Positions 22,501 through 32,465 of a stretch of 64,000 bases of DNA are shown here, piece by piece. The stretch comes from Zingiber officinale (Eukaryota; Streptophyta; Magnoliopsida; Zingiberales; Zingiberaceae), in assembly GCF_018446385.1 (NCBI RefSeq), contig NC_055996.1:125709750-125773749 (forward strand), given 5' to 3'. The notes below the pieces were generated by a model. The model saw only the letters and a program-made list of their open reading frames with translations. It did no database searches and was not told where the DNA came from. Made by a program: the position numbers and the translations under genes. Each line of letters starts with the position of its first letter. The stretch's first letter is position 1.

Positions 22501-23720
22501 CCACAAAATATAATGTAATGGAATCTTTGTCAATCATGGTAGAATAGCACAATCACAAAAGAAAAAATTGATAATGAGAACAATTTAGTATGGTTTGATG
22601 TAAGCATACTCCACGGAAAGAATTCATCTATATAATATGGGGAAAAAAGTAGTGAAAACTACACAAATCAATGTACAAAATCTTACAAAAATGCCTTCTT
22701 GATCCAAACTATTCAGGAAAAACAAACAAAAATCTCAATACTAGTGCTCCTCGCCAAAAAAGCTCCCATGTGAAAAAAAAAAGTTCTTTTTTCAACTAAC
22801 AATATGATATTTAGTATACTCCAAACACATCCAAAGACATCTCCTAAGATCTAGAATGCATCACTGGTGAAGAATTGTAGCCCTTCAGAAAACAATTGAA
22901 AAGTTACTAAAATCATGAGGAAAAAAAAAGTAGCAAAACATCCTACTTCAGCTTCCCAAGCAATTTGGGCCATAATTAGAACAAATCTAGCCCAGTATTA
23001 GATCCTAAATGACTTTGAAACCTAGAGCAGGAGAATGGTGGGCCTGGGCAGCCATCTTGCTGAAGTCTTGCAGGTGGTGATGCGGACTCTGGAATCTGGA
23101 TAGGTTAGTTTGCCCAATATATACATAACTAGAGTACTAGGGACGTATGTGCATGGAAGAACCCGTATAATCAAAATATAATAATAACTAGAAGCTAAAA
23201 TATTCCTCAAATGCGTCTTAAAGTAACATGATCTCGTTCATTATGTTTTTTTAACAAATGTTGGTCGATGTCAGTGACCACTGACTTGATCACATAGAAA
23301 TGCAGAAAAGTAGTCTACCTGCTTGAAGATAGCATCCGAGCTCAATGGACTCTCCTTGATTCTTTGGTGAGCCGGAGCCGACGCCCGGTACAAGAACATG
23401 GCCCGGACCTCGCCATCGGATGCCGGACCCTTTCCCCTTCTGATTCCATCTTCGTGCTCTTTGTCGTTCGAAGCCATCGGCGTCCTCTCCACTTCGTCCA
23501 CTGGACCATCGCCTCCCCCCACCCGATGGGACACCTCCCCATCGGAGCTGCTCTCTACGCTGGATTCCTCTCCGAAAAAACCGCCCGAGGTCGACCTCGC
23601 GGGGGATTCTGCCACCACTCCCGGGGTGGCGGTGGGGGTGGGACGTCGGCGGAGAAGGTCGGAGGACGCCGTCGCGGATCGTGTTACGGTTGGCGTCGCT
23701 TGGTCAAGTGAAATCGCCAT
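16447..23720 (-). CDS. DGAT1: Diacylglycerol O-acyltransferase 1, exons 1-5 (partial gene)
   Basis: Five exons: 23720-23319, 21625-21545, 21367-21294, 21226-21151 and 16514-16447 (402, 81, 74, 76 and 68 bp). All junctions are GT-AG and the joined frame is open for 233 codons plus 2 bases. The start is the first ATG. DGAT1 is the ER-membrane MBOAT enzyme that transfers an acyl group from acyl-CoA to diacylglycerol, the last step of oil synthesis. Exon 1 gives a disordered N-terminus with an RRR cluster and then the hallmark SAPAHQRIKESPLSSDAIFK. Exon 2 has RLIIENLMK, exon 3 FWFSSKSLRDWPL, exon 4 LFPLAAFLIEKL, exon 5 a membrane segment ending ILYPTFIILR. The catalytic His/Asn part and the FYxDWWN motif are encoded by later exons (plant genes usually have about 16), which I do not find in the 16 kb to the left. 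Either intron 5 is very long or this is a gene fragment. Confidence 0.9.
17540..17707. repeat. Two-unit tandem duplication with hairpin
   Basis: Units of about 77-80 bp (17540-17616 and 17628-17707) share GATCANCCCAA, CTTCGGCATCCAGGG, GGACAACA, AATTAAAACAACA and ACAGCTGAACCCA. The first carries the perfect hairpin GGATGCC-TTC-GGCATCC. In the second the left arm has changed and the stem is shorter. Confidence 0.7.
20365..20476 (-). mobile_element. Short LTR plus Met-type primer site, Copia/TRIM-like remnant
   Basis: On the minus strand a 100-bp segment starts TGTTGTGGGCC (at 20476) and ends ATGAAACA (at 20377). It is followed at once by TGGTATCAGAAC, a primer site for initiator Met-tRNA. An LTR of 100 bp would fit a TRIM element. 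I did not find the partner LTR within intron 4, so this stays tentative. Confidence 0.45.
21151..21226 (-). CDS. DGAT1: DGAT1 exon 4
   Basis: 76 bp between acceptor TTTCCAG and donor GTAAGT. It completes the Cys codon and encodes FTLSLFPLAAFLIEKLAWRK and LISEP, the second membrane segment. Confidence 0.92.
21294..21367 (-). CDS. DGAT1: DGAT1 exon 3
   Basis: 74 bp between acceptor TTTTGCAG and donor GTAAAA, encoding YGLLIQAGFWFSSKSLRDWP and then LLMC. It ends with two bases of a Cys codon completed in exon 4. Intron 3 is only 67 bp. Confidence 0.92.
21545..21625 (-). CDS. DGAT1: DGAT1 exon 2
   Basis: 27 codons between acceptor ...TTATAG and donor GTTGGT. It encodes SHAGLLNLCIVVLIAVNGRL and then IIENLMK, the first membrane segment, nearly the same as in known plant DGAT1 proteins. 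Confidence 0.92.
21929..22192. repeat. Diverged tandem duplication in DGAT1 intron 1
   Basis: Two units of about 125-130 bp share AGGTAGTTAT, GGAACTCATGT, GGTGTTAGTTTCTAAGTAATG, GACAAGTCAAAATT and TGGTTTCT. No coding potential. It is an intronic repeat, possibly of an old element. Confidence 0.65.
23319..23720 (-). CDS. DGAT1: DGAT1 exon 1
   Basis: 134 codons, ending with a complete codon at AAGCAG and followed by the donor GTAGAC. It encodes the soluble, poorly conserved N-terminus and the conserved acyl-CoA-binding/regulatory stretch FLYRASAPAHQR...SSDAIFKQ. GC content is far above the flanks, as is usual for first exons of monocot genes. Confidence 0.9.
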
Positions 23721-23935
23721 GAAATGGAGGACGGCCAACACCCAACACGGCCTCGCTCAGTTTCCGAATTCCGACGCACATCGCAGACGGACGGTTTTAT
23801 CAACACGGGCATTTGCACGGAACCACCGGATTTCAAATTAATTACCAGGAAACCATGCGCGCACGGCTTTCCCGTTTGAGGTCGTTAATTGGAAAGCGAC
23901 TAATTAATTATAGATTAGATTGGAGTAAAAATTTA
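23721..23935 (-). promoter_or_regulatory. DGAT1 5' flank and probable core promoter
   Basis: Only 215 bp separate the DGAT1 start codon from the Harbinger-like MITE. A TATA-like GATAAAAC on the minus strand lies near 23792-23799, about 70 bp before the ATG. The region is GC-rich near the gene and AT-rich towards the MITE. The transcription start cannot be fixed from sequence, and upstream control elements may lie inside or beyond the MITE. Confidence 0.4.
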
Positions 23936-25130
23936 GGGGGTGTTTGGTTCTTTCCTACGAATATGAATCGGAATGGAAATTATTGTATTATGGAATGGAA
24001 ATGGGTATGAGCATGGATATCACTCTTAAAAGCAATGTTTGGTTAGTTGTATACCTTCTATCGGAATAAATCAAAGTTTCCTTTTTTACCCTTAAAGGAA
24101 AATAAGAGAAAAAATTAAATGTGAGAGAAAGATTAATGTGAGAAAAAAATATGATGAAAGAGAATGATGAGAAAAAAATACTATGAGAGAGAAAGTGTGA
24201 TAAGAAAGAATGAAAAGAGAGAAAGTGTGATGAGAGAAAATGAAAAAAAAAAGAGTGTGATTGGAGAGAGCATGATGAGAGAAAATATGATGTGAGAGAA
24301 AGTATGATAGGAGAGGATAAAGAGAGAGAAAATATAGTGAGAAAAAATGAGGAGAGAGAGAGTCATGAGAGAGATTGAGGAGAGAGAAAGTATGGTGAGA
24401 GAAAAAGAGAACAGTGAATATGATGAGAGAGATTGAGGAAAGAGAAAGTATGATGAGAGAGAAAGTGTATTGAGGAAAAAAGGAGTAAGTGTGATAAGAG
24501 AGATTGAGGAGAGAGAAAGTGTGTTGAGGAAAAAAGGAGGAAGTGTGATAAGAGAGATTGAGGAGAGAGAAAGTATGATGAGAGAGAAAGTGTGATGAGA
24601 AAAAAAAGTGTGATGGGAGAGATTAAGGAGAGAGAGAAAGTGTGATGAGGAAAAAAAGAAGGAAGAGAGTGCGATGGAAAAGATTGAGGAGAGAGAAAGT
24701 ATGATGAGAAAGAAAGTGTAATGAGAAAAAAAGAGGAAAGAGAGTGTGATAGGAGAGATTAAGGAGAGAGAAAGTGTGTGATAAAATGATGAGAGAGAAA
24801 CTATGATGAAAGAGAAAATATAATGAGAGAGAATAAAGAGAAATAAGTGATATGAAAGAAAAAATAAATAAATATATTTTGATATTTGATATTAATGGAG
24901 AAAATTTTAATTTTAAGTCAAGGGTATTTTTGGAATAAGGGAATATTTTGATTGATGAAAATAGGGTAATGACTCATTGAAGAGGAGGTACATGGGAATG
25001 AGTTATTACCCAATTTTAAGAATTCATTCCCTTATTTGTATTCCAATTCCTATAATCCAAACATTAACAATGGGAATCATTGATTCTCATTCTCATTCCC
25101 CACTTCTATTACCCTAAACCAAACACCCCC
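23936..25130. mobile_element. PIF/Harbinger-like MITE, 1195 bp
   Basis: Inverted ends GGGGGTGTTTGGTT (left) and AACCAAACACCCCC (right) are flanked by TTA at 23933-23935 and 25131-25133, the 3-bp target preferred by PIF/Harbinger elements. Just inside are blocks rich in GGAATGGAAAT and their inverse. The centre (about 24110-24860) is a long purine-rich array of GAGAGAAAGTGTGATGAG-like units. No transposase. A diverged second copy spans 30589-57235 in three pieces. Confidence 0.85.
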
Positions 25131-25166
25131 TTAGTATGGCTCATCTTAAGTTTTTCAGTGTCCTAC

Positions 25167-25206
25167 GATACGATACGATAAGATAAGATAAGATAAGATA
25201 AGATAG
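25167..25206. repeat. (GATAA)n microsatellite
   Basis: CGATA units change into AGATA units over about 40 bp. Confidence 0.85.
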
Positions 25207-25444
25207 TTAAATTACGAGTGGAATTAAACTGATAAAAATATTTAATTGGATAGGATCGTGAATCACTTGGAAGTTGGAACCGAAACAAAAATTGATGGTT
25301 GTTAAAACACTAATCCATTGGTTATTAAATCATATGAGTAACCAGCATAGCAGACTAAAGTTGGCCGGGCGCCAGCACAGCAGACTTGGAACTCCCAATC
25401 CATCAAAGTGGTTTGAGGATTAGGTGATAAGTTCATGATCCCAT

Positions 25445-26273
<829 letters not shown>

Positions 26274-27086
26274 TGATTTTATCCGAGCGCTGAGTCGATG
26301 GACGCTGGGGACGTGGCACGCTCCGCTGTCTCCGGCTGTTGGTGTAGATCTCCGGCGAACCTGCAAAGAAGCCAAGTCGGGAGGGGTTTCCCGGCGACGA
26401 CCCTCCGACGCTCAAGTCAGGCAATGAGGAATGAGAGAGGCAGTGTAACTGTGGCTACAGTAAGAGATCGCGCATACCTTCATCGAGGTCTGGGGGTCCT
26501 TATATAGGACCCCGGGGAGGCGCGGTCACGCTTCTTGATGCGTGCACGCTTCCCCCAAACATACCTTAACAAGCCCGTGTCGGAAAAGTACATCTGACGT
26601 CATTCCGCAATCGTCCGAGCATATCCCGGATGTGACGGTGGAAGCTTCCACCGTATGACCCTGTGTACGGCTCGGTCGCCAACTCTGCTGCTTATCGGCG
26701 GCAGATGTCTCGAGGATGATGTTATCCCCTGTCTCCTTAGTCCTCTTGCATTCCCTGTCTGTTCCCGGACCGAGCGGTTCAGCTGCTCGGCAGGCGTGTC
26801 ACTTCTGTCGCCGGTTATAGGTATCGGTCCGACCAGGAGGACTCCCGGTCGTATGCTCGGATGAGATTGCTCTTGCCTGTCTCTGTTGCCTTGTGCCCCG
26901 GCCGAACGGACAACCCGCTCGGCCTTGAAAACCTCCTTACCTTAAGCATCGGAAAACCCGACCCTTAGTCGGGTTGTCTTTCATTCGGCGAGGGGATTCA
27001 CGGTCGGTCGGCATGCTGCGTCCTTTGATCTCCATGTACCGTTGACCTTCCATCAACGAGGATCCCCCGTCCTTACCACCGGATCA
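26274..27086 (-). mobile_element. Solo LTR of a Tat-like Gypsy element, 813 bp
   Basis: This is a GC-rich island in AT-rich DNA. On the minus strand it starts TGATCCGGTGG and ends AGCGCTCGGATAAAATCA, the kind of end seen in Tat elements. The TATA box is CTATATAAGG, about 26498-26507, between GGGGTCC/GGACCCC arms. Flanks CCGTT (26269-26273) and CCATT (27087-27091) form a 5-bp duplication with one CpG-type change. No internal region is present, so it arose by LTR-LTR recombination. ORFs across it are not genes. Confidence 0.8.
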
Positions 27087-27335
27087 CCATTAAAATAATT
27101 ATTTAAGTTTGGCTTAATGTTTTTCATGAGGTTGAGCTTAGTTTAAGCTTCGCTTGAGCTTAGTTGGTTAAGATATTATCGATCAAGTTTATTTGTTTGT
27201 TTGAAATTTTACATTTAACCTTGTTTGGTTGGTAATTGAATTTGATAATAAAAATTTATTTATTTAATTTAAAAATTTCTTTATTTATTTAATATGTTGA
27301 TAAGAGTTTTAATCATGGACATTGTTCACAAATAT
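27087..27335. other. AT-rich flank between solo LTR and SINE
   Basis: Contains GAGCTTAGTTTAAGCTTCGCTTGAGC-like words of a possible old MITE arm. No gene. Confidence 0.3.
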
Positions 27336-27547
27336 TGTGGCAAAAAAGTGAATACGCTCGCCCCAGTGTCTCCACCAACCCGTCCCAAGGCCAACATGGA
27401 GGAGGTAAATCACAGACGGCTACTAGCCTTTGGAATACTGATTAGCACATAAGGGAGGTATTTACCTCAGCTTTGTCGAGATTCAAACCCCAGACCTCAT
27501 TGTGACACCACCTCATGCGCTAGCCACTAGACTCATCCAAGATGACA
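27336..27547 (-). mobile_element. tRNA-derived, T-tailed SINE with 17-bp TSD
   Basis: Read on the minus strand it has box A (TAGTGGCTAGCGCATGAG) and a perfect B box (GGTTTGAATCTC) about 30 bp apart, a 3' body with GTTGGCCTTGGGACGGG, and an end with six T residues. Direct repeats ACATTGTTCACAAATAT flank it exactly (27319-27335 and 27548-27564). This is the product of LINE-driven target-primed reverse transcription. The T-rich end resembles Au-type plant SINEs, which I infer rather than know. Confidence 0.9.
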
Positions 27548-27564
27548 ACATTGTTCACAAATAT

Positions 27565-28123
27565 GTTCTATACAAATGTTGTTTATAAACATGTTTTACA
27601 CAAATATGGTTCGAGAACGTTATCCACGAATTTTGTTCATGAACATTAATGAACTGAACATATATATTCAAGGTTAATTGTTTAGTTTAACAAGTTGTTC
27701 AAGTTTATTCATTTTATTAATCTTGTGTATATTAAATAAATTGTTGGGATTCAATCAAAATTCCACATTTAAATGATTTGAAAATTATCATGGGTTTAAA
27801 AAATATAAGATATCTTCATGGCATGAAGACTTTTGGGAAGAGCTCAAACGTAAAGTCATAAGAACTATGCCAAAAGTTGAAAAATATCATTTCATTATAA
27901 AGATATATGAACATTCTTTTACTTGGGTTACTTTCCCTTCTAGGGATGTTTGGTACATTTATTCATAATATGAAGTTAACTTCTGAATACCTATCAAAAA
28001 TAAGATATCCTTACACGAAAATATTACTTTTTTATTTCTAATTTCTTAATGATCCATGATATATTACTAAGTACGAGATTATGGAAAGTAACTCAATTAT
28101 ATATTAAAAAAATTGATTTGAGT
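27565..28123. other. AT-rich intergenic sequence
   Basis: No ORF of interest and no repeat boundary recognised. Confidence 0.4.
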
Positions 28124-28132
28124 ATAGAAATT

Positions 28133-28506
28133 GAGAAAATTACGTTTTTAGTCCTGTAATTTATATTTTTTCCAATTTTAATCATGTTATGAATCAATTT
28201 ATATTTTTAGTCCTGTAACTTGTAATATTTTTCAATTTCAATCTATTTTCCTCTAAAATTAAAATTTTTCAACGGAAAATGATGAGTTGTAAATTTAATT
28301 TGGAAATTTTGATTTTTTATGACTCATGTGTTTTTTATATTCTAACAACAAACTAGACATTTTCCGTTGAAAATTTTCAATTTTAAAGGGAAAAGGGCTA
28401 AAATTAGAAAATATTACAAGTTACATGACTAAGAATATAAATTAACTTATAACAGGACTAAAATTAAAAAAGATGTAAATTATAGGACTGAAAATGTAAT
28501 TTTCTC
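28133..28506. mobile_element. MULE-like MITE, 374 bp, with 9-bp TSD
   Basis: Long inverted arms start GAGAAAATTACGTTTTTAGT on the left and GAGAAAATTACATTTTCAGT (reverse complement) on the right, and pair for well over 100 bp around a short centre. Perfect duplications ATAGAAATT lie at 28124-28132 and 28507-28515. Nine bases is the Mutator-like size. No coding capacity. Confidence 0.9.
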
Positions 28507-28515
28507 ATAGAAATT

Positions 28516-29468
28516 AGAAGAAACAAATTTGAGTAGAAAATTAAGTTAAAGTAGATGATTGAAAATATATAATTTTATTTTTAAAACATATCATAAAATA
28601 CATTTATTTAAAAAGATAGAAATTAAAATGATATAAATTATTTAAATATAAGAGAATTTAAAAAAAACTAAATAAAATATAATTTCAAAATAATAACTTT
28701 GGCCAAAAGTGACTATGTACAAATTTTGTCCAAAAGCTAATATATAGTTATTTTTACGTGATTTGGGCATAGACAAAACTCGAAACAAACTTGATCGATG
28801 GTGACTGATGGCGAAATTTAATAATCAAGGTTCATCAACTTGTATAGTGGCCCATAGACGGATGGATACAACATATCATCATACGCAACCACGGAAGGTA
28901 GGCCTTGGGTCTGTTTACTTGAGATGACACCAAAATAAAAATAGTGAAAAATTTATATGACAATTTATTTTCCTATTTATTTCGTAAAAAAATGAATTAC
29001 TTTACTCGTGAGGCACGGGCAACCCCCCGCACGGCCGCCCCATGCCGCGGGCAAGTTCATTGGGTTTCTTCTTCCTTTTCTCTTCTCTGTGTTTTTCTTT
29101 CTCAACCATTTCCTTCTCTTTTTTGTCTTCCCTAAGAATTGTTCTCTTTCGTCGCTGCAGGATTTTTTTTCCTTCTTGAATTTCTTTCTCTCCTCCATTC
29201 ACAACTCAGAGTAAACAGAGATTGCTATTTCCAGTAGTATGGAATCATTAATTACTTCTCCAACGTATAGATTTGATCATCATGCATGAAATGGTTAATT
29301 CAAGTTCAACTAGAACTTCAATCTTACATAGTTGCTTTCTTAGCAAAATCTACGTCACAATAGTACGGTAAAAAAATGATAATCCTTATTAAGGAGGTAG
29401 AAGTGAGATAAATCATGAGGATATTTATCCAATAAAATGGTCTTTTGTATGGGGTCAGGTGGCTTGTA
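28516..29468. other. Intergenic sequence with a short GC-rich island
   Basis: Mostly AT-rich. At 29005-29060 there is a GC-rich patch (GGGCAACCCCCCGCACGGCC) followed by CT-rich sequence to about 29200. ORFs across it on both strands are low-complexity and I do not accept them as genes. It may be a fragment of an LTR I do not recognise. Confidence 0.35.
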
Positions 29469-30102
29469 GAGGTGTTAAAATTGAATTCAACCTGCCAACC
29501 TGACCTGAGTCGACCCAAAAATCAAGTTTGGATTAGAAATTTTCAGATTATAGTTGAGAGTTATTGGATTGATTTAGTTTAGGGTCGAATTTGAGTTGAT
29601 CCAAATTGACCCGGGCTCATGGCGGAGCTAGAAATGATAGTCCATTTGGACTAAAAATGCCATCTGAATGCCCCTAGCTAAAATCCCTTTCTTCCCATTT
29701 AAAAATTCAAAATGCATTGTGTGAATCAGTCAAATTAACTTGATAATCAGTTGGGCCCCCGGGTTATAGCTCGGGTAAGCTAATACTTGGCTCTGTCTCT
29801 GCTGAGGTTGACCTAAATTCATGATTTAGGTGTTTTTTAATATTAAATTAAATTTTATTTTTAAAATTAAAATATTTTAATGATGAAATATCAAGATAAA
29901 AGTAAGAAAATTATAGAAAAATAATAATAATAAATAGATTTTTTTTTGGATTGAGAGACTTATTCAGGTTATCTGAGTTCAGACTCAAATTTAGGATTTT
30001 CAAGTTGAGTTCGAGTATGAGTTAGATTTGGATTGAGATTTTTTTTAATAATTGATCTTCAATCCATCCCGAACCCACTCAATTTATTCGAATTGATACC
30101 CC
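29469..30102. mobile_element. TA-flanked MITE-like element, with a nested insert
   Basis: Ends GAGGTGTTAAAATTG and GGGGTATCAATTCGA (reverse complement) are flanked by TA at 29467-29468 and 30103-30104. The arms carry AACCTGACC...GACCC and GGGTTCGGGATGG words typical of such elements. A foreign-looking piece at about 29611-29811 lies between two TTGACC words and has imperfect inverted ends GGCGGAGC and GAGACAGAGCC. It is probably a second small transposon. Confidence 0.45.
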
Positions 30103-30384
30103 TAATGATCTGTGATACATTTCACATATATTTAAAATGAATCTCATGATCTATTATAGTAACATTATATATAAGTACCAACCGTGTTAATTCTAAGGGG
30201 CAAAATCTAAATCACACAAGAAAAAAGAGGATGGTGGCAATTATTATGGATGACTAAAAGCTTAAGTATAGTTCATATAGAAAAGTAAACAAGAAAATAC
30301 TTATGAAATATATTTATGCAACGTGTCTCCATAAATAAAAACGTGTGTGAATTAAAATTTGAATATCACCTACTCTATCTTCAT

Positions 30385-30507
30385 CATGAGTTTCACTGTC
30401 AATTAGTTGTGAATTCAGAATGACACATGAGTTTCACCGTCAATTAGTTGTGAATTCAAAATGACACATGAGTTTCACTGTCAATTAATTGTGAATTCAG
30501 AATGACA
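30385..30507. repeat. Three tandem 41-bp units
   Basis: CATGAGTTTCACTGTCAATT and the following 21 bases repeat three times with two to three changes. Confidence 0.9.
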
Positions 30508-30588
30508 CATATATTAGTTTTGGAGACATCTCCAAACAAGTCGATAGATTTTTTTTTTCAAGAAAATGACAATGTTGATAAAATTTTA

Positions 30589-30926
30589 GATGATATTTGA
30601 TTTTCTCTTAGGAATCGAAATAGGAATAGGTATCATAGTATTATGGAATGAGAATAAGTGTGAACTTGGGTATCATTCTTAAAAATAATGTTTGGTTAGT
30701 TAAATATATTAAATCAGAATGAACCTAAATTTTCATTTTTACCCTTAGAGGAAAATATGAGAAAAAATTAGATATGAGAGAAAGTTAAATGTGAGAGAAA
30801 AATATAATGAGAGAGAATGATGAGAGAGAAAGCGCGATGAGAGAAAAAGTATGATGGGGAAAATGAAGAGAAAGAAAATATGATGAGGAAAAATGAGGAG
30901 AGAGAGCGTGACAGGAGAGAAAAGTA
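30589..30926. mobile_element. Harbinger-like MITE copy 2, left piece
   Basis: Flanked on the left by TTA (30586-30588), with a decayed inverted end GATGATATTTGATT. Its inner sequence matches the copy at 23936 (GGTATCATTCTTAAAAATAATGTTTGGTTAGTT, TTTTTACCCTTAGAGGAAAAT, GAGAGAAAG units). It continues at 45539 and at 56987 across later insertions. Confidence 0.75.
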
Positions 30927-30937
30927 GGGGTGTAAAT
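30927..30937. mobile_element. TA-flanked MITE, left tip, split by element D
   Basis: GGGGTGTAAAT with TA before it (30925-30926). It resumes after element D at 45037. The inverted partner GGGGTGTAATCGAG (reverse complement) ends at 45536 and is followed by TA. Confidence 0.7.
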
Positions 30938-31957
30938 TGTAGGGGATCTTGTGGTCGGCTAGAAGGGGGGTTAGATAGCTAGGTCACCCCCAAATCGATA
31001 GCTTCCCACACTAGTTAGTTTGCGCAGCGGAAATACAAACTAATATGAATACAAAGAAAGTTAAAGACAAAGAAAAACAAGTAAACTAATACACGCCGAT
31101 GTAACGTGGTTCGGAGATAGCTTGCTCCTACTCCACGGTTGTCCGTAAGGTGGACGATCTCTATCTGTCAGTGGATGACTCCCCGACAAACTCTAGCTGG
31201 CTCACGTAGCTCCTTGTGAGTGGAGAAATCTCACCACAACTCTCACAAGAACTCTTGAGATGCTAGGGCACAGGTAGACTACTAATAGGGGTTAACCACC
31301 TTTATTCCGTCAGTCTTAACCAAGCTCCAAAGACTTGGTTTTATAAGCCACGGTTTAAAAAACTCCGCCTACCAGTCGACTGCCAAAACCATCAGTCGAC
31401 TACTCTCCATAGAGATTCGACCATTACATCCCAACGGCTCGATACCAGTCGATTGGTAAAAGTACCACTCGACTGCACCACACTGGTCGAGTGAACAAAA
31501 GCATTATATTCGCTCACAGTCAACTATATAGTTGACTACACCAGTCGACTGATGAAACCACCAATCGACCGGTACTTGAGTTCAATCTCTTAGCACTCGG
31601 ACTCTCACCCTTTCGACTCACTTGACTCTTTGTTACAGCTTTGACCTCTTGTCTTATGCCTACTTCCTTTGACTCTCGTCCCTCAGATGCACCCAAGCCC
31701 GCGGCTTGTCCCAACGCCATCCTTCGCGTATGCCTCAAAGTCGTTTCCCGCGGCCCTTGTCCTTGTTGCCTTGTCCACGGTCCCTCGGATGCTCCATCCT
31801 TCACCGGAACCCGAAGTCATCAACCTGAGTCATATGTGTATCTTGCAAACCTGTAAAACTCAAATACATATATCAAATACAAGGGTGAAGCTAACTTAAA
31901 CTCTTTGCCCAAACACCAAAACACATAGTCGCACAGACCATTGGGATTGCTCCAACA
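30938..31957 (-). repeat. 3' LTR of element D
   Basis: 1020 bp, from TGTAGGGGATC to TCCAACA on the plus strand. The TATA box (TATAAAAC on the minus strand) is at 31338-31345. Upstream of it in element orientation, at 31371-31580, is a cluster of CAGTCGACTG-type palindromes. Confidence 0.9.
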
Positions 31958-31972
31958 ATCTTCCCCTTTTTG
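31958..31972 (-). other. Polypurine tract of element D
   Basis: On the minus strand CAAAAAGGGGAAGAT abuts the 3' LTR start TGTTGG. It is the plus-strand primer of reverse transcription. Confidence 0.85.
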
Positions 31973-32465
31973 ATGTTTAGCAATATGTTTAAGTTAGGGA
32001 AAATAAACATGCTACAAACAATGAACTTACATTACCAAGGTTAAACACTTGGACTTACACCATTGAATGGACTTACGTTGCCAAGGCTACACACTTGAAC
32101 TTATACCGCCGAATGGAAAATGCAAACATGCATTGAACCTATCCCAAGACTCCCCCTACACCTAGGCTCCCCAATGAGCTAGGATTTTACCACATGAATT
32201 TTTAAGAATCTATCACAAGGCTCCCCCTACGCAAAGGTACCCTCCCCCTACGCAAAGACGCTCAAGGTTTTCCTAACTAAACCATATTTCTCCCCCTTTG
32301 CCTAACATTAAAAAGCTCCAATAATATCCCAATTATTGAAAACTTGGTCACCAAACAAACCCTAAACTCGTGTATTTATTCCCCATGGATCTCATACACC
32401 TATAATAGTTGACCCGGTCAAAATCCAGTGCTGAAAGTAATTTCATGTTGGTATCAGTCGACTAC
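31973..32465 (-). mobile_element. 3' untranslated part of element D (distal)
   Basis: Non-coding interior between the polypurine tract and nested element E. It has a few CTCCCCCTACG repeats near 32150-32260 and a GTCGAC palindrome near 32457. Confidence 0.7.

Noticed and set aside
23364..23841. Plus-strand ORFs of 115 and 147 codons opposite DGAT1 exon 1
   Set aside because: Shadows of the GC-rich first exon, which has clear family homology on the minus strand.
29008..29214. Short ORFs on both strands around the GC-rich island
   Set aside because: Low-complexity Lys/Arg or Phe/Leu composition from CT-rich sequence; no homology recognised.
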